A DNA stretch of 64,000 bases, from NCBI GenBank assembly GCA_963575645.1, contig OY754467.1, positions 31,989,108 to 32,053,107 on the forward strand. The letters are read 5' to 3'. This DNA comes from Xanthostigma xanthostigma (lineage: Eukaryota; Arthropoda; Insecta; Raphidioptera; Raphidiidae). Position numbers and translations under genes: made by a program. This document shows positions 11,881-22,474 of the stretch, in pieces; the stretch's first letter is position 1; every line of letters begins with the position of its first letter. The notes below the pieces were generated by a model. The model was not told the origin of the DNA, ran no database searches, and saw only the letters and a list, made by a program, of their open reading frames with translations.

Positions 11881-12964
11881 TCAAAACGCCTAATACCATT
11901 CAGTCGACTGCTGACAGGTCGGCTCGTTCAAAATGGAGTCTGACTATTTTTGTTTTTATCACATTCACTAAATTAAACCTGTATCAAATTTAAGGTTTTA
12001 CAAATCACTATTTTGTTACATCCCGCCGCTTGGTGTCCTACTGATTTGCTGACAGTTGAATATTTGTTTACACCCTAACTTCAAAGTATTAGCCTACCTG
12101 AAATCCTTGGAATTTTTGACCACGAGCTCTTGGACTATAGTGTCTCCAGTTCACGTTGTACGCACTGTACCATGTTACCATATCATACATAATAAATTTT
12201 CACGGTAGCCGCATTTTCGCGTTACCTGTTTCACGTAATATTCATGGTTGCCTTGTTAAAATGCTGTGTGATAAACAATAAACAGTGTCATTTGTCAAGG
12301 ACACTGCCGACATTCAAAGATGAAAAATAATTGAGTCCGGGGTCCCTGTGCTGAATTTATTATGTGGGAATGGAAAAAAATATGCTGGAAATATTCTAGA
12401 AGGATTCTACGAATTGTAATGTCTTATATATTTGTTTAAATGCTTCGAAGGATGTTTTTTAATAAAAAGCAAGTTTATCTTCAATTGTTTAAATTATTAA
12501 TTTAATTTAATAAGAGTATTATAATAAATTATATGAAAATAAAACACAATAACACAAAATACATCATTATACTCACAAATTAATTAGTTTTACCCTGAAA
12601 TATATTAATTTATTAAAAAAGTCAGTCAAATGAAATCTCAAACACCAAACTTCAGAAGTTTACCTGTGACACCACATTGGGAGACTTCGCAACTACGCAA
12701 CCACTTGTTATTATTCTGCATTTTTCAGGGTACATATAAATTCTATCAAGCATACGGACTTCATGCGTTGAGGGTTCTGTACAGCAATCGCTGTATAGTT
12801 TCCCTGTAATCTTTACCAGCCTTTTTATATGTCTGATTTTATTTCAAAATTTTTTATTTACTTCCAGAGATAAGATACTTATTTTTGTGCGTGATGTACC
12901 AAAAATTTCCTCTCTATAACTCCAAAAAAATCAGATCTAAAATTTTGAAAAAACATCAGGCGTA
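11881..12964. other. No recognised gene
   Basis: This AT-rich sequence has no conserved ORF or RNA. It ends in a short (AAT)n run at about 12964-12980, where the LINE fragment begins. Confidence 0.35.
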
Positions 12965-13765
12965 TTAATAATAATAATAAATGTTGAATCTAGTCCTGCC
13001 TTTTGCCATATTTTTGACTTGAAGCCAGGTAGTTCCTTGTTCCATAACTTCTTCACGAACAGTTCTTCTCCAGGATATTTTTGGTCTTTCTCTTTTTCGG
13101 TATCCCTGTAGGTTCCAATTCAAGGCTCTCTTCGCTATGTCGTCATCTGTTTTTTGCAGCGTGTGTCCTATCCAATTCCATTTCCCACGCCTTATAGTTA
13201 TACAGACATACGTTTCCAAACTTCGTTGTTCGAGACGTGTTCGTACCATTTCACCTTGAAAATTGAGACATTTATTTATGAAAATTTGCAGTCGAGTTGT
13301 TATGGCTTTCGTCATTTTTCAGGTTTCAGATCCATATAGAAGGACCGATTTCACATTCGAGTTAAATATACGTAACTTCGTTTTTTCAAAAATCATGCTT
13401 GAATGCCAAATACGATTTAAACTTCCGAACGCTTGGAATGCTTTTTTGATTCTGCTGTCTATATCTGCTTCTGCCCCTCTATCATTACTGATTATACTGC
13501 CTAGATAACAAAATTCTTCCGCTTCTTTAACAAGTATATCGTTTATTACCAGCTGTTGTCGACTCACCTTACCGACTTTCATAGCGACTGTCTTATCTAC
13601 ATTAACACGAAGACCTGCGACTTCTGCCTGTTCCACAAGGAGATCTATTTTTGCTTGCATATCCGCGCTATTATTTGCTAAAAAAACAGACATCATCTGC
13701 GTAGTTTAGGTCTTCCAGCCTTCTAGTTAATGTCCACCTAATTCCTCTTGGTGTACTAATAGCCT
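12965..13765 (-). pseudogene. Decayed non-LTR retrotransposon reverse transcriptase, 3' part
   Basis: Read on the minus strand, about 13755-13685 encodes a reverse-transcriptase segment with RGIRWTLTRRLEDLNYADD, including the catalytic Y-A-D-D box. A one-base shift in a T run near 13685 then moves the frame. Next come the thumb-like 'EEFCYLGS' and 'LLYGSET' motifs (13696-13319). An in-frame TGA at 13315-13317 stands where related proteins have Trp. The C-terminal 'GKWNWIGHTLQK' and 'KRERPKISWRR' block runs to 12965, where a short (TTA)n tail ends it. These features are typical of endonuclease-reverse transcriptase LINEs. The copy is 5'-truncated near 13765, and the frameshift and nonsense codon make it dead. 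The exact clade is not assigned. Confidence 0.85.
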
Positions 13766-14149
13766 TTTATTAAACACTGGTGGAAATTACAGGAAAACTA
13801 GAACGAGAACGATGTACGGAACGCTCGGCGCATACGTATACCTACGTCTTTTTTATATTATTGCATGGATTTACTATTTTATACCGCACTATAGCAAGGA
13901 TAGAATTTTGTTCTTCCTAAAAAACATAATATATATAGTATGATTGTTAAAAAAATAAGCGCTCTAATGAGTGATATTGAAGTTGGTTGCAAAAAATTGG
14001 TTGTCTGTAAAGTCGGTTTACGGACGATAGTTTTACGTGATAACGTATTCCGTAATACATAACCTAAATTTATATAATAATTATAATAATTCGAATCTAT
14101 GATATTGCATCTTTCGCTTCAAATTTAGGTAAATTTTATTAAGTAGAAT
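13766..14149. other. No recognised gene
   Basis: This is AT-rich sequence between the LINE fragment and a dispersed repeat. Nothing recognisable is visible. Confidence 0.35.
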
Positions 14150-14435
14150 AATAAAACACTATAAAAAGTACACTATTATTATATAAAAAACAACTATGGC
14201 ATGTATCTCTTTTGCGCATGCGCCGATTTTCCCCAAAAAATTTACAAAAATTTCTAGTAAAAGTAGATAGAGTAAAAACCGTTTTAAAAACTATATTATT
14301 ATTATATAAAACAACATTATAAGAGATATATTCTTTTACGCATGCGCCGATGTTCCCCAAAAACAATAGGCCACTTCATATTTGCATATCAAACATCCTC
14401 CCAAAATTTGGTTTCAATCCGCTCATCCTTGGTGT
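14150..14435 (-). repeat. Dispersed repeat, inverted copy of the 8805-9110 family
   Basis: The complement of 'catcctcccaaaatttgg' and 'tttcaatccgctcatcc' matches 8980-9030, and 'gcgcatgcgccgat' occurs twice (about 14215 and 14340). This copy therefore has an internal duplication of about 130 bp relative to the copy at 8805. Confidence 0.6.
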
Positions 14436-14699
14436 CGGAATGATAAGAAATGTCAAAAGTGACGTTTGCAACTGTCAAAATATTATGTTCTAATAATAAT
14501 TAGTTATTCCAATACTTAACTTAGAAGGCGTTGCATTTCACAAAATACTAATGTCAAAAAATTGAATTAAACATTAGAAATGCAGCCGTTTTCATGTTAA
14601 GACAAGACATACGTTATTTTCTAATTTCCATGTACGGCAAACAAAGACGACCGACCGCGTCGCGTCATGCATTAGACAACATTGCATTTATGCAGCTAT
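14436..14699. other. No recognised gene
   Basis: I see nothing beyond AT-rich sequence and short open frames. Confidence 0.3.
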
Positions 14700-14850
14700 T
14701 TTTCTATATAAATTTGTATAAAAAAACTGTTTAGGCAAATTCTGTTATACGAAATATATGTAAAATGTTCTCCTCTTTCGTTTAAGACTGGTTTCAAACC
14801 GATCTGATTTAAATTGAGCGAGAAATTAGCAAAAAGCACGCACAGGGTCA
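14700..14850 (+). repeat. Dispersed repeat shared with 51160-51300
   Basis: The blocks 'aaaaaaactgtttaggcaaat', 'ctcctctttcgtttaagac' and 'tctgatttaaattgagcgag' recur in the same order and orientation at about 51170-51275. It has no ORF and the class is unknown. Confidence 0.65.
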
Positions 14851-14852
14851 GG

Positions 14853-14935
14853 CGGAACGTTACGCGTTAGGAACGTTACGCGTTAGGAACGTTACGCGTT
14901 AGGAACGTTACGACCGTTAGGAACGTTACACTTTT
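14853..14935. repeat. GGAACGTTACGCGTTA minisatellite
   Basis: About four to five copies of a 16-17 bp unit are each centred on AACGTT. The last copies diverge to 'gaccgtta' and 'cactttttcg'. It directly follows the preceding dispersed repeat and probably belongs to the same element. Confidence 0.8.
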
Positions 14936-17010
14936 TCGTGCATGCAGCCGGTGTTTTATCAATTTATAAGATTGGTGATTCATCAATTTATAAGACGTTA
15001 TCACGTCAAAAAATATGTGTCATAACTGACAATACCCTAAATATTTCAACAGTTTTTTTGGTACCGCTACCACAGTGTTATATAATCTCGAGTTAAATCA
15101 AAATTATATTCATACGGTTTTTTTATTTCATTTTCTTATAAAATTATTTTGCTTTGTTAATATTCATAAGCTTGTGTTAAACAAAATGTTTACGCATACA
15201 ACGCTTGTATATATAATTAGTAACTATATTTAAAAACATTCTAATTAAACTAATTAGACAGTCGAATTGGTACTAAACACTGTCAGTGTCACATCATTTA
15301 TTAATAGTTCAGTTTAAGAATATAGTCAATGAAGCGAAATATTTTTTCATCCGAAACTTTAAATGATATTCACCAATTTTTTTTTCAGTATAAATCCATA
15401 GATATCTACTAATAAATTTACTACTGATATTTTAAAAAGGAAACGTTTTTATGTATGTTGTTTGTGTGTCGCGGATAATTTCAGGAACTATTGAATCGAA
15501 CTGAAAAATAATTTCTCTGTTTAAGGAGGTTGGGTACTAGTTCTGTCGATAAAAAAATTATAGAGTGCGTGAGCAGGACCCTAAGCTAAAAAATCAAAAG
15601 TGATGCCTTCTTTGTGTCCTCCTCCCTCCGGCTCATCTCCTAAATGTCAGAGCTTTTGATATTTTTCCTCCCTAAGCACCCTGAACAAATTTTTCGGAAG
15701 GAATCGTGTAGGATTCTGTTCACACTCCCTTTTGAACTTTTTGACTATACGGGGGACGTCGTGCGGGGAAAACTCGAAGCTTATAGGTAAGCTACCAAAT
15801 TTTATATATGGTTGCCATATACATATTGTACTGAAATTTTAACTAATTATTTTGAATTTTTGGCCCAATCTTTTTAAATTCCTACTTTATTTCCGAATAA
15901 AACAGGTTATATATTACTACGTTAAAACAAAAATGGAATATGCAGCTAACTAAAATGTAAAGCACGCAATATCTGAGCTAAAATTGTACCATTGTCTAAA
16001 CTTTGTGATATTAACTGTAATTTTTGGTGTATACTTTTTAGTTATACTTTTTATTTATATCGCACAAATTCTAAATTCCATAACTTTATTTATGTATTTT
16101 AATTCTATATTACAAACATCATCACTTTTTAACTCGACCTGATGGTGACAACTAAATTGTCTAAACATGTAGTAATAGGCAACTCCAACTGAAAAATCTC
16201 CGATATTTACTTAGAACGTTTTAACTATAGGTAAGTACATGTAGTTGATGTTCTAATTACAATATTCGTGTTTCCTCTCAATCTCATGATATTGCCCCTC
16301 CCTTGAATAAAACTCTGCGTACACAATTATAGACATTTTTTGTTATAAAATGTTTTTTTGTGTAAATCTGCTATTTGTTTACTACAAATTAATGTAATAA
16401 AAAGTTTGGCAACGACCTCAAACTACTCGTACATCTATAAAAACCATAATTATATACGGTCACAATCGGAGGTCATTGTCAACACAGTTTTTGTGACAAT
16501 GCGTTGTATAAATCAACATAATAGAATATTTGCAAATACAATAGATTCTGTGAGAGTTTGACTACACTCATATCTAACCATTCCTGAACGATAACAAGTT
16601 TTTTATGGAGTCCAGAGTTCAGGGAAGTTGGCGAAACGACACCAAATTTGTTTTCTTTATACATTGACTATTATCCTTTGGAAAAAATGAACTGGATTAA
16701 AACTCCTTGATGCCTTAAGCATTTCTTGCCTGTGGGCACTCATCTCTAACAGCAGTCTAAAAAAATTCAAAAAATTCTAATATTGTCTGTCTCTGTCATG
16801 TTAAGTTTATACAAAAACAATTCAAATTGTGAATGTCATAAGCTTAAAATTGAGAGATAAAAATTAAAACGCATAAAATTTTAGGAAAAAAAATTGAAAT
16901 TTACAATAATTAATGCTCTCATTGAAAATTTGACTGTCTATACAATCAGTCCTTAGACATTTTGATACAGTTAAAATAGTTAAAAAAATATAGTTTAAAA
17001 ACACGATTTT
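14936..17010. other. Long stretch without recognised gene
   Basis: No conserved protein, tRNA or recurring repeat is seen. Small open frames around 16358-16664 occur on both strands and carry no recognisable motif. Confidence 0.35.
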
Positions 17011-17262
17011 AGAGCACATCGAACTAAAAAGTGAAAAATAATTCTTAATATAAGCAGAAAATAATAATGAACAAAAAATATTAGTATTATTGTGAAAAAA
17101 AGCGTAAGGCGCTCAATATACGAAAAATATGGGTTTTGACCCATATTTTTCGTATATTGAGCGCCTTACGCTTTTTTTCACAATAATACAAATATTTTTT
17201 GTTCATTATTATTTTCTGCTTATATTAAGAATTATTTTTCACTTTTTAGTTAGATGTGCTAT
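17011..17262. mobile_element. Foldback/MITE with 120-bp arms
   Basis: A near-perfect palindrome has arms of about 17011-17134 and 17139-17262 around the loop 'tttg'; matching positions sum to 34273. The core reads 'aagcgtaaggcgctcaatat...' and its complement. The outer part reads 'cgaactaaaaagtgaaaaat'. Both parts resemble the palindrome at 58357-58715, so the two are members of one family. It is non-coding. If transcribed it would form a long hairpin. Confidence 0.8.
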
Positions 17263-19220
17263 AAAAGGTTGATTATTATTATTGAGTAAAGATGGTTTAC
17301 GTAATAGTCATAGAGAGGTCCTTGATAAGTGTACAAAGTTTAAATTAAATCTACCCGTTTAAAGTGGCTCAAAATCGAGCCCAAAGGAGTCGGTTACAAC
17401 ATAAGCATGTTTACGTGATGCCCTAAGCAGTTGCTTATTTTGTTTATAGATTAATCCAGCACTGACTGGACGTCTTTTCGTAAAGACCTAGGACTGCTCA
17501 AAGCCTGGTTTGGATATCAGAGATGCACAAATTCCCAAATACTTCTATCGACATATTTATCTATATTATATCATTTGCAGCCGAAAATAATTGTTAACAA
17601 TATCTATATATTATACTAAGGACTTAAAAAAACTGATTTTCTCACCTAAAATGGAACAAAGAAGGTATACGCGTTTATAGTGTGAATGATGCTTTTTTAG
17701 CATCATTTTATTGAGACCTATATAGTATCTATTCACATTTTCTATTTATTATTAATAAAGATAATAAATTAAAAATCCAATTCCTGGATTAACTGGGAGA
17801 TTTTATCAAAGATGTTACAGATATGGGTTTTACTGACATCTGAAAATATAATAAGAGCAATAGATAATAGTTTTTGCAATAAAGGTGACTCCTGATTGCT
17901 CAACATTAAATTTTCATGAAACTAAGTAAAAAAGGTTTTAATTTATTATTTTTTTTACAGAAAATCACTATTTTCATTACTTAATAATCAAATTTCAGGA
18001 TTAGTAAAGCATATTTGAAGAATAATAGCATTGCAGTCTTTTCAGCATTAAGACGACTTCGCAAAAGTTCATTATATATTTATCCCTATTATGACCAAGT
18101 AGTCAAAGAACTCGAGCACGTGTCAAGTACCGAGTCCGCCCCCGATAATCTTGTCATGGCTTGCATTGCGTTCGCAAAATGCCCACAACGGCTGTTGCGG
18201 ATGCGGTGCAGATGTTAAAAATGATGCAAACGCTCCGCGGTTGTGAGGCGGATGCAGACGTCTGCAACATTCTTGGTTTATATAATAGAGGAATCGTAGT
18301 AAGTCCCTGTAAGAATTAGATTATGAGTCCAGAATATTATACCAATCGACCAGTCTACAGACTGCACAAGCTAGTGTAAGGAACGAGGATACTGGATCGA
18401 GTGATATAAGAGATTGGGAGATGGCACAATAAGCCATAGAGGCTGCAGTGTTCCCGATGACAAGCCGATTTACGTTAATTAAAAAAAAAAAAAAACAATA
18501 GATTACCATCGCGACGAACTTGGCTAATGTGAAGTTTTTGGTATTTATTATTTCTTACAATAATCAGGCTATAAATGTCTTAACACGATGTTCTAAATAA
18601 AAAAAAAAAAAACGATATTGATTATTTCACCGTCATTTTGAGAAAGTATAATAGTTGAACACCTAAGTTGTTTACTAAATATATTCAGGAAACATAAAGA
18701 ACGTTTTTCTTTGAAGCACATTTTCTATCGCAAAAAAATCACCACAAATACTGAAATTAACAAAAATTCCCACTGTATCTTCATAAATCGTAAAAACTGG
18801 AGTAAAATATGTACTTTTAGTTCGCAAAAATGAGGGTGCGAATTATACTCGTGTACAAAAAACGCACATCCCCACCCCTCAAATGATGATAATAATCATA
18901 GCGATATAATATTATGGCAACACCAATAATTGTGGCGTGGACGCAACAACAATATATGGGCTGTATTCTAGTGAAAGTGATTAAGACTGATCATTTGACA
19001 GTAATGTTTGTTTTGAATTAAAAATTTTGTATATATAATTTGTAAGTATTTTGAACTAAATATGGCTGAACTATGGCGGGGGTCAAGTTTAGTGTCGGTG
19101 AATAGATCTTTTAAAAATACTGGACACTTTTTTTTGTTTTTTTAATTCAACGTGCAGTATTCGAAATAATTGGTGGTTGTTGGCCGTTGGGGGGTGTGGC
19201 CAAGTCGGTGTAAAGATGTA
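17263..19220. other. No recognised gene
   Basis: This AT-rich sequence has poly-A runs at about 18480 and 18600. No open frame carries a recognisable domain. A GC-richer patch at about 18110-18270 does not recur. Confidence 0.35.
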
Positions 19221-19227
19221 AAGATGC

Positions 19228-19530
19228 TTAGCATCCTCAAAAACGGAAGATGACGCAGGTTTTCTTGGTTACACGAAAAAAGCATTTTCACCCTGTACAG
19301 GAGAACTCTTGACCGTTTGGGGATTAGGTAGAAAATAATTTTAGGTATCGTCATCGTGTTCAGCATCCTCGAAAACGGCGGGGAAAACATATTTTGTCAG
19401 TGCAAGACGCAGAATTCGCGATTCTCTCATTTTGGGGGTGGTTTTTGGCCGTTTGGGGGATGGGGTCAACTCCAAAAAAATGTTAACCACCGCCATCGTG
19501 TTCAGCATCCTCGAAAACGGGGGGAGAGGT
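19228..19530 (+). repeat. Degenerate tandem repeat of about 135 bp, three copies
   Basis: The landmark 'agcatcctcgaaaacgg' recurs at about 19230, 19360 and 19502. A 'ggccgtttgggg'-like block precedes each unit. The copies are considerably diverged, and a 100-codon open frame across them is not convincing. Confidence 0.65.
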
Positions 19531-19866
19531 GGTTTGGTAGCTGCTTAAATATTTGTATTTTTCAAGTTTTTTTCCGACTTACAGAATGCACTATTTATGC
19601 ATTGGGATTACACGCACTGATGCTGGAAGTACGTATACTTTCGACCGGCTATAAATAAAAATAGTTATCATGTACACCGCTCCATGAGACTGCCGCTACT
19701 GCCGCCAGCCAATAGTCGCGAACAGCTGTCATTCTTGTTTTTATGTATATAACCTCAGAGCTGCTTGCTTGGAATTTACCTTTGTTTGTATGTAATTAAT
19801 AAGTAATTAATTAATTAATTAATTAATGTAATTAACAAGCGTACTTCCGACCGAGGTGTGAAGAAA

Positions 19867-19939
19867 AATAGTGAATAATATTACACCACACGGGCACGTG
19901 AATCTCAAACTTTCTGCCCTTGTGGTGTAATATACTATT
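19867..19939. repeat. Imperfect hairpin
   Basis: The arm 'ttacaccacacgggca' pairs with 'tgcccttgtggtgtaa', extended by an AT-rich stem with small bulges; the loop is about 18 bases. A TTAA microsatellite lies just upstream at about 19795-19828. Confidence 0.6.
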
Positions 19940-20149
19940 TATTTCTCCAGTAAATTTGTGGCAACTAAACATATAACAGCGCAATCGAGGTGCAAGACTC
20001 TTCACTCCTATGGTCACTCGAAAGTAAAAATATTCTATAGCAAATACATTCGGGCTCATGTATTTTCAATTGATTTTACTCGTGTATTTTCTAGTATTTA
20101 GTGTCTACTTCTCACGCAAAGTATTTCACCCTACTCTGTTCAATCAATA

Positions 20150-20670
20150 GCCCAGGCAACGAAGCAAAAATAAAAATAATAAATACGTAAGTTTTGAAAT
20201 TTGGTGACAATGTTTATACTGGCTTCCTATTGAACGTGTTAAAAGTCCTGAACAATCGAAGGTCCGGAATCGCCGCCATCTTGGATCAAAGGTGCATTTT
20301 TATGGTTTTTGACGCATAACTCCTTAATTATTGACTTTATTAGAGAAATAGTGGTTACAAAAGTTGAAGAGCATTAAATTCTCTATAAAAAAGATTCAAT
20401 TCATTTTTTTGTAAAATTAATAATTGTCTGAACGAATGGACGATGTACGTGTGCATGTGGAAATTCTGCAAACAGAAAGTTACATTAATTACGTTAGATT
20501 TCATTATTACAAAGTTTTATTCATTTTATACACATTTTTATATACTCTCAATATTTTATATGAGTGTCACGGTTCGCCAGGATCAGTTTTTAACCGACGA
20601 AAAACAAAAACGGAGGAGGTTCTCAAGTCGACGCGTATATTTTTTTTTTATTTATTTTTTTTTTATGTAT
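20150..20670 (+). repeat. Left arm of the inverted-repeat element, outer part
   Basis: This 521-bp segment is near-identical to the complement of about 28683-29210. It ends in a T/A-rich run and 'ttttatgtat', where the retrotransposon entered. Open frames of 84 and 95 codons across it recur in the right arm because the DNA is duplicated; they carry no recognisable domain. Confidence 0.75.
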
Positions 20671-21227
20671 TGCAACGATTTATATGTTCGTGTATAATAA
20701 TTGAATTGTAATATTTGTATATTTATTGTCATCAAAAAAACCATATCGTAAATTCCCTTCAGGGTAGGCTACTTATTAAACACCTATCAAAATTATAATT
20801 TCTATAATAATTTTGAAAGGTAATTATAATTATGTAATATTTAAAAATTCTTGAAATCAAAAAGTTTTTTTGAAAAAATGCCTCAGTCTTTTAGTTGCGA
20901 CCGAGGAATACATTTAAAAATTTAAATTATAAATTCTTTCCATTATTCATCAGAAGTTTTAATAACTTCTATTGATAACTTTCAATAACTGTTTTTTTGA
21001 TATAAATTAATTTTTGACTAATTCTTGTTAAAATCTGGTAATTCGCGATATGGTAAAATTTAAATAATTATGTTTAATATGTAAACCTATTGTATTGTAA
21101 ATTGAATTTGTTTTTGGTATTAAATTTTAGTATATATTTTTTTTAAATAGATTAATTTTGTTTATTCTATTCTTAAATCGATCTACGGATCCGGCGTTAT
21201 TCCTAATAATTTTTCCATAACGCCTCA
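20671..21227 (+). repeat. 5' LTR
   Basis: The LTR begins TGCAACGATTTATATG and ends CATAACGCCTCA, 557 bp. It should carry the promoter and start of transcription; a likely TATA-like and poly(A) region is not pinned down. AATAAA-like strings are not clear. Confidence 0.95.
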
Positions 21228-21230
21228 GAA

Positions 21231-21242
21231 TGGTAGCAGAGC
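21231..21242 (+). other. Primer-binding site, initiator tRNA-Met type
   Basis: TGGTAGCAGAGC starts three bases after the LTR end. Its first 11 bases are the complement of the 3' end of animal initiator tRNA-Met including CCA, so this tRNA is the likely minus-strand primer. Confidence 0.8.
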
Positions 21243-21526
21243 AAGTTCCTTTTTTACTAAAATTTAGTTTAATTTATAGAATTAATATTTTGGCGATAAT
21301 TCGTGTTTGATAAATTTAAATTCATTTCAATAAATTTGTACAATTGATTGCATAATCCGTGTCAGATAATAGGTTTCATTTTTCAAGTTTAAAAGGTCAA
21401 TATAAATACGTTTTTTCTCCTTGAAATATAATTTTTTTCGAAAATAATTTTATTTCTTACTCGGTCGCACTAATTTTTTAAAAAAGTATTTGTGTTATTG
21501 TCAATTTTTTGTGAATTCTGTCAAAT

Positions 21527-22474
21527 ATGCCACAAACTCGAAGTAAAAAGAATGACATGGACTCCTCGGAAGACGACGATAAGTTCACTTCGCCAGAAAA
21601 TGTTAATCCATCAACGGTCAAGACCTCACAAGAAAAAGAAAATTCGGGATCAAGTTCTACACACACACCGTCACCACTCGCTATGGCCACATCGGTTCAT
21701 ATGCGTTTAACTTCAAGTTTAGTAGATCAAGTTGTTGAGCTGCGTCATTTGTCTGAAACTCTCACGAAGCACATTTTAAAACAGAATCAAGATGTCAAAC
21801 CAGAATACAAAGCCTTAATTGATCAAATCAAGTTGTGTTCTGGAGAAGATCCAAGACTTGTTATTGATTTCATTGAACAAGTTCAAGGATTAATTGATTT
21901 GAAAATAGCAACTGAATCGTCTTTACTTGTTGCTTTGGTCACACGTCTCGAAGGCGAACTTAGAATCTGGTGGGCTGATGCTACGTCGAAGGGTTCCAAC
22001 TGGACATTGTTGAAGTCACAGTTACTCGACACTTTTATTCCGATAATCACTAGAAGCCGGTTAATCGAGTCGCTTGTTCGAAGATATCAAAACCCAGAGG
22101 AAAATTTCAAGAAATACATTTCAGATATTCATAGAAAAGCTCAAGTTCTCCAAGCTAACATTTCAGAACAAGAATTAGTACTGCACGTGTGGACTCATGC
22201 GAATGTGACAACCTTGCTTAAAATTAAAAATGAATCAATTCCAACTTCATTAATTCACCTGCAAATTATGGCAAGACGAATAGACGAAATGGAGTCTCTA
22301 GTTGAAGCGGCAAGAAAACGTGAAGGCGAGGCAAATATCAAGACGACGGCTACCAGCATTCCACGTCCTCATTGTGCATATTGCAAGATGGAGGGACACT
22401 CAATACGAGAATGTCGTCGGAGATCAAGAGCAAGTGAAAACAGAAATTATTCGCCCAATTCAAAAAACGAATAA
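21527..22474 (+). CDS. gag: Gag-like protein of the gypsy retrotransposon
   Basis: This 315-residue ORF starts at the first ATG after the primer-binding site. The N-terminal 70 residues are Ser/Thr/Glu-rich and polar. The middle (about 95-265) is the capsid-like part, with a Trp-rich 'ELRIWWADA' patch near residue 145 of the type seen in retrotransposon Gag domains. The C-terminus has one CCHC zinc knuckle, C283-x2-C286-x4-H291-x4-C296, followed by basic residues. Gag forms the virus-like particle and binds the element's RNA. The frame ends with TAA at 22472-22474, 4 bases after the slippery heptamer that lets some ribosomes continue into pol. It shows no damage. Confidence 0.93.
   Translation: MPQTRSKKNDMDSSEDDDKFTSPENVNPSTVKTSQEKENSGSSSTHTPSPLAMATSVHMRLTSSLVDQVVELRHLSETLTKHILKQNQDVKPEYKALIDQIKLCSGEDPRLVIDFIEQVQGLIDLKIATESSLLVALVTRLEGELRIWWADATSKGSNWTLLKSQLLDTFIPIITRSRLIESLVRRYQNPEENFKKYISDIHRKAQVLQANISEQELVLHVWTHANVTTLLKIKNESIPTSLIHLQIMARRIDEMESLVEAARKREGEANIKTTATSIPRPHCAYCKMEGHSIRECRRRSRASENRNYSPNSKNE

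Noticed and set aside
20424-20711. Open frames of 84-95 codons, recurring at 28659-28926
   Set aside because: They lie in the inverted arms of a repeat, read into poly-T and have no domain.
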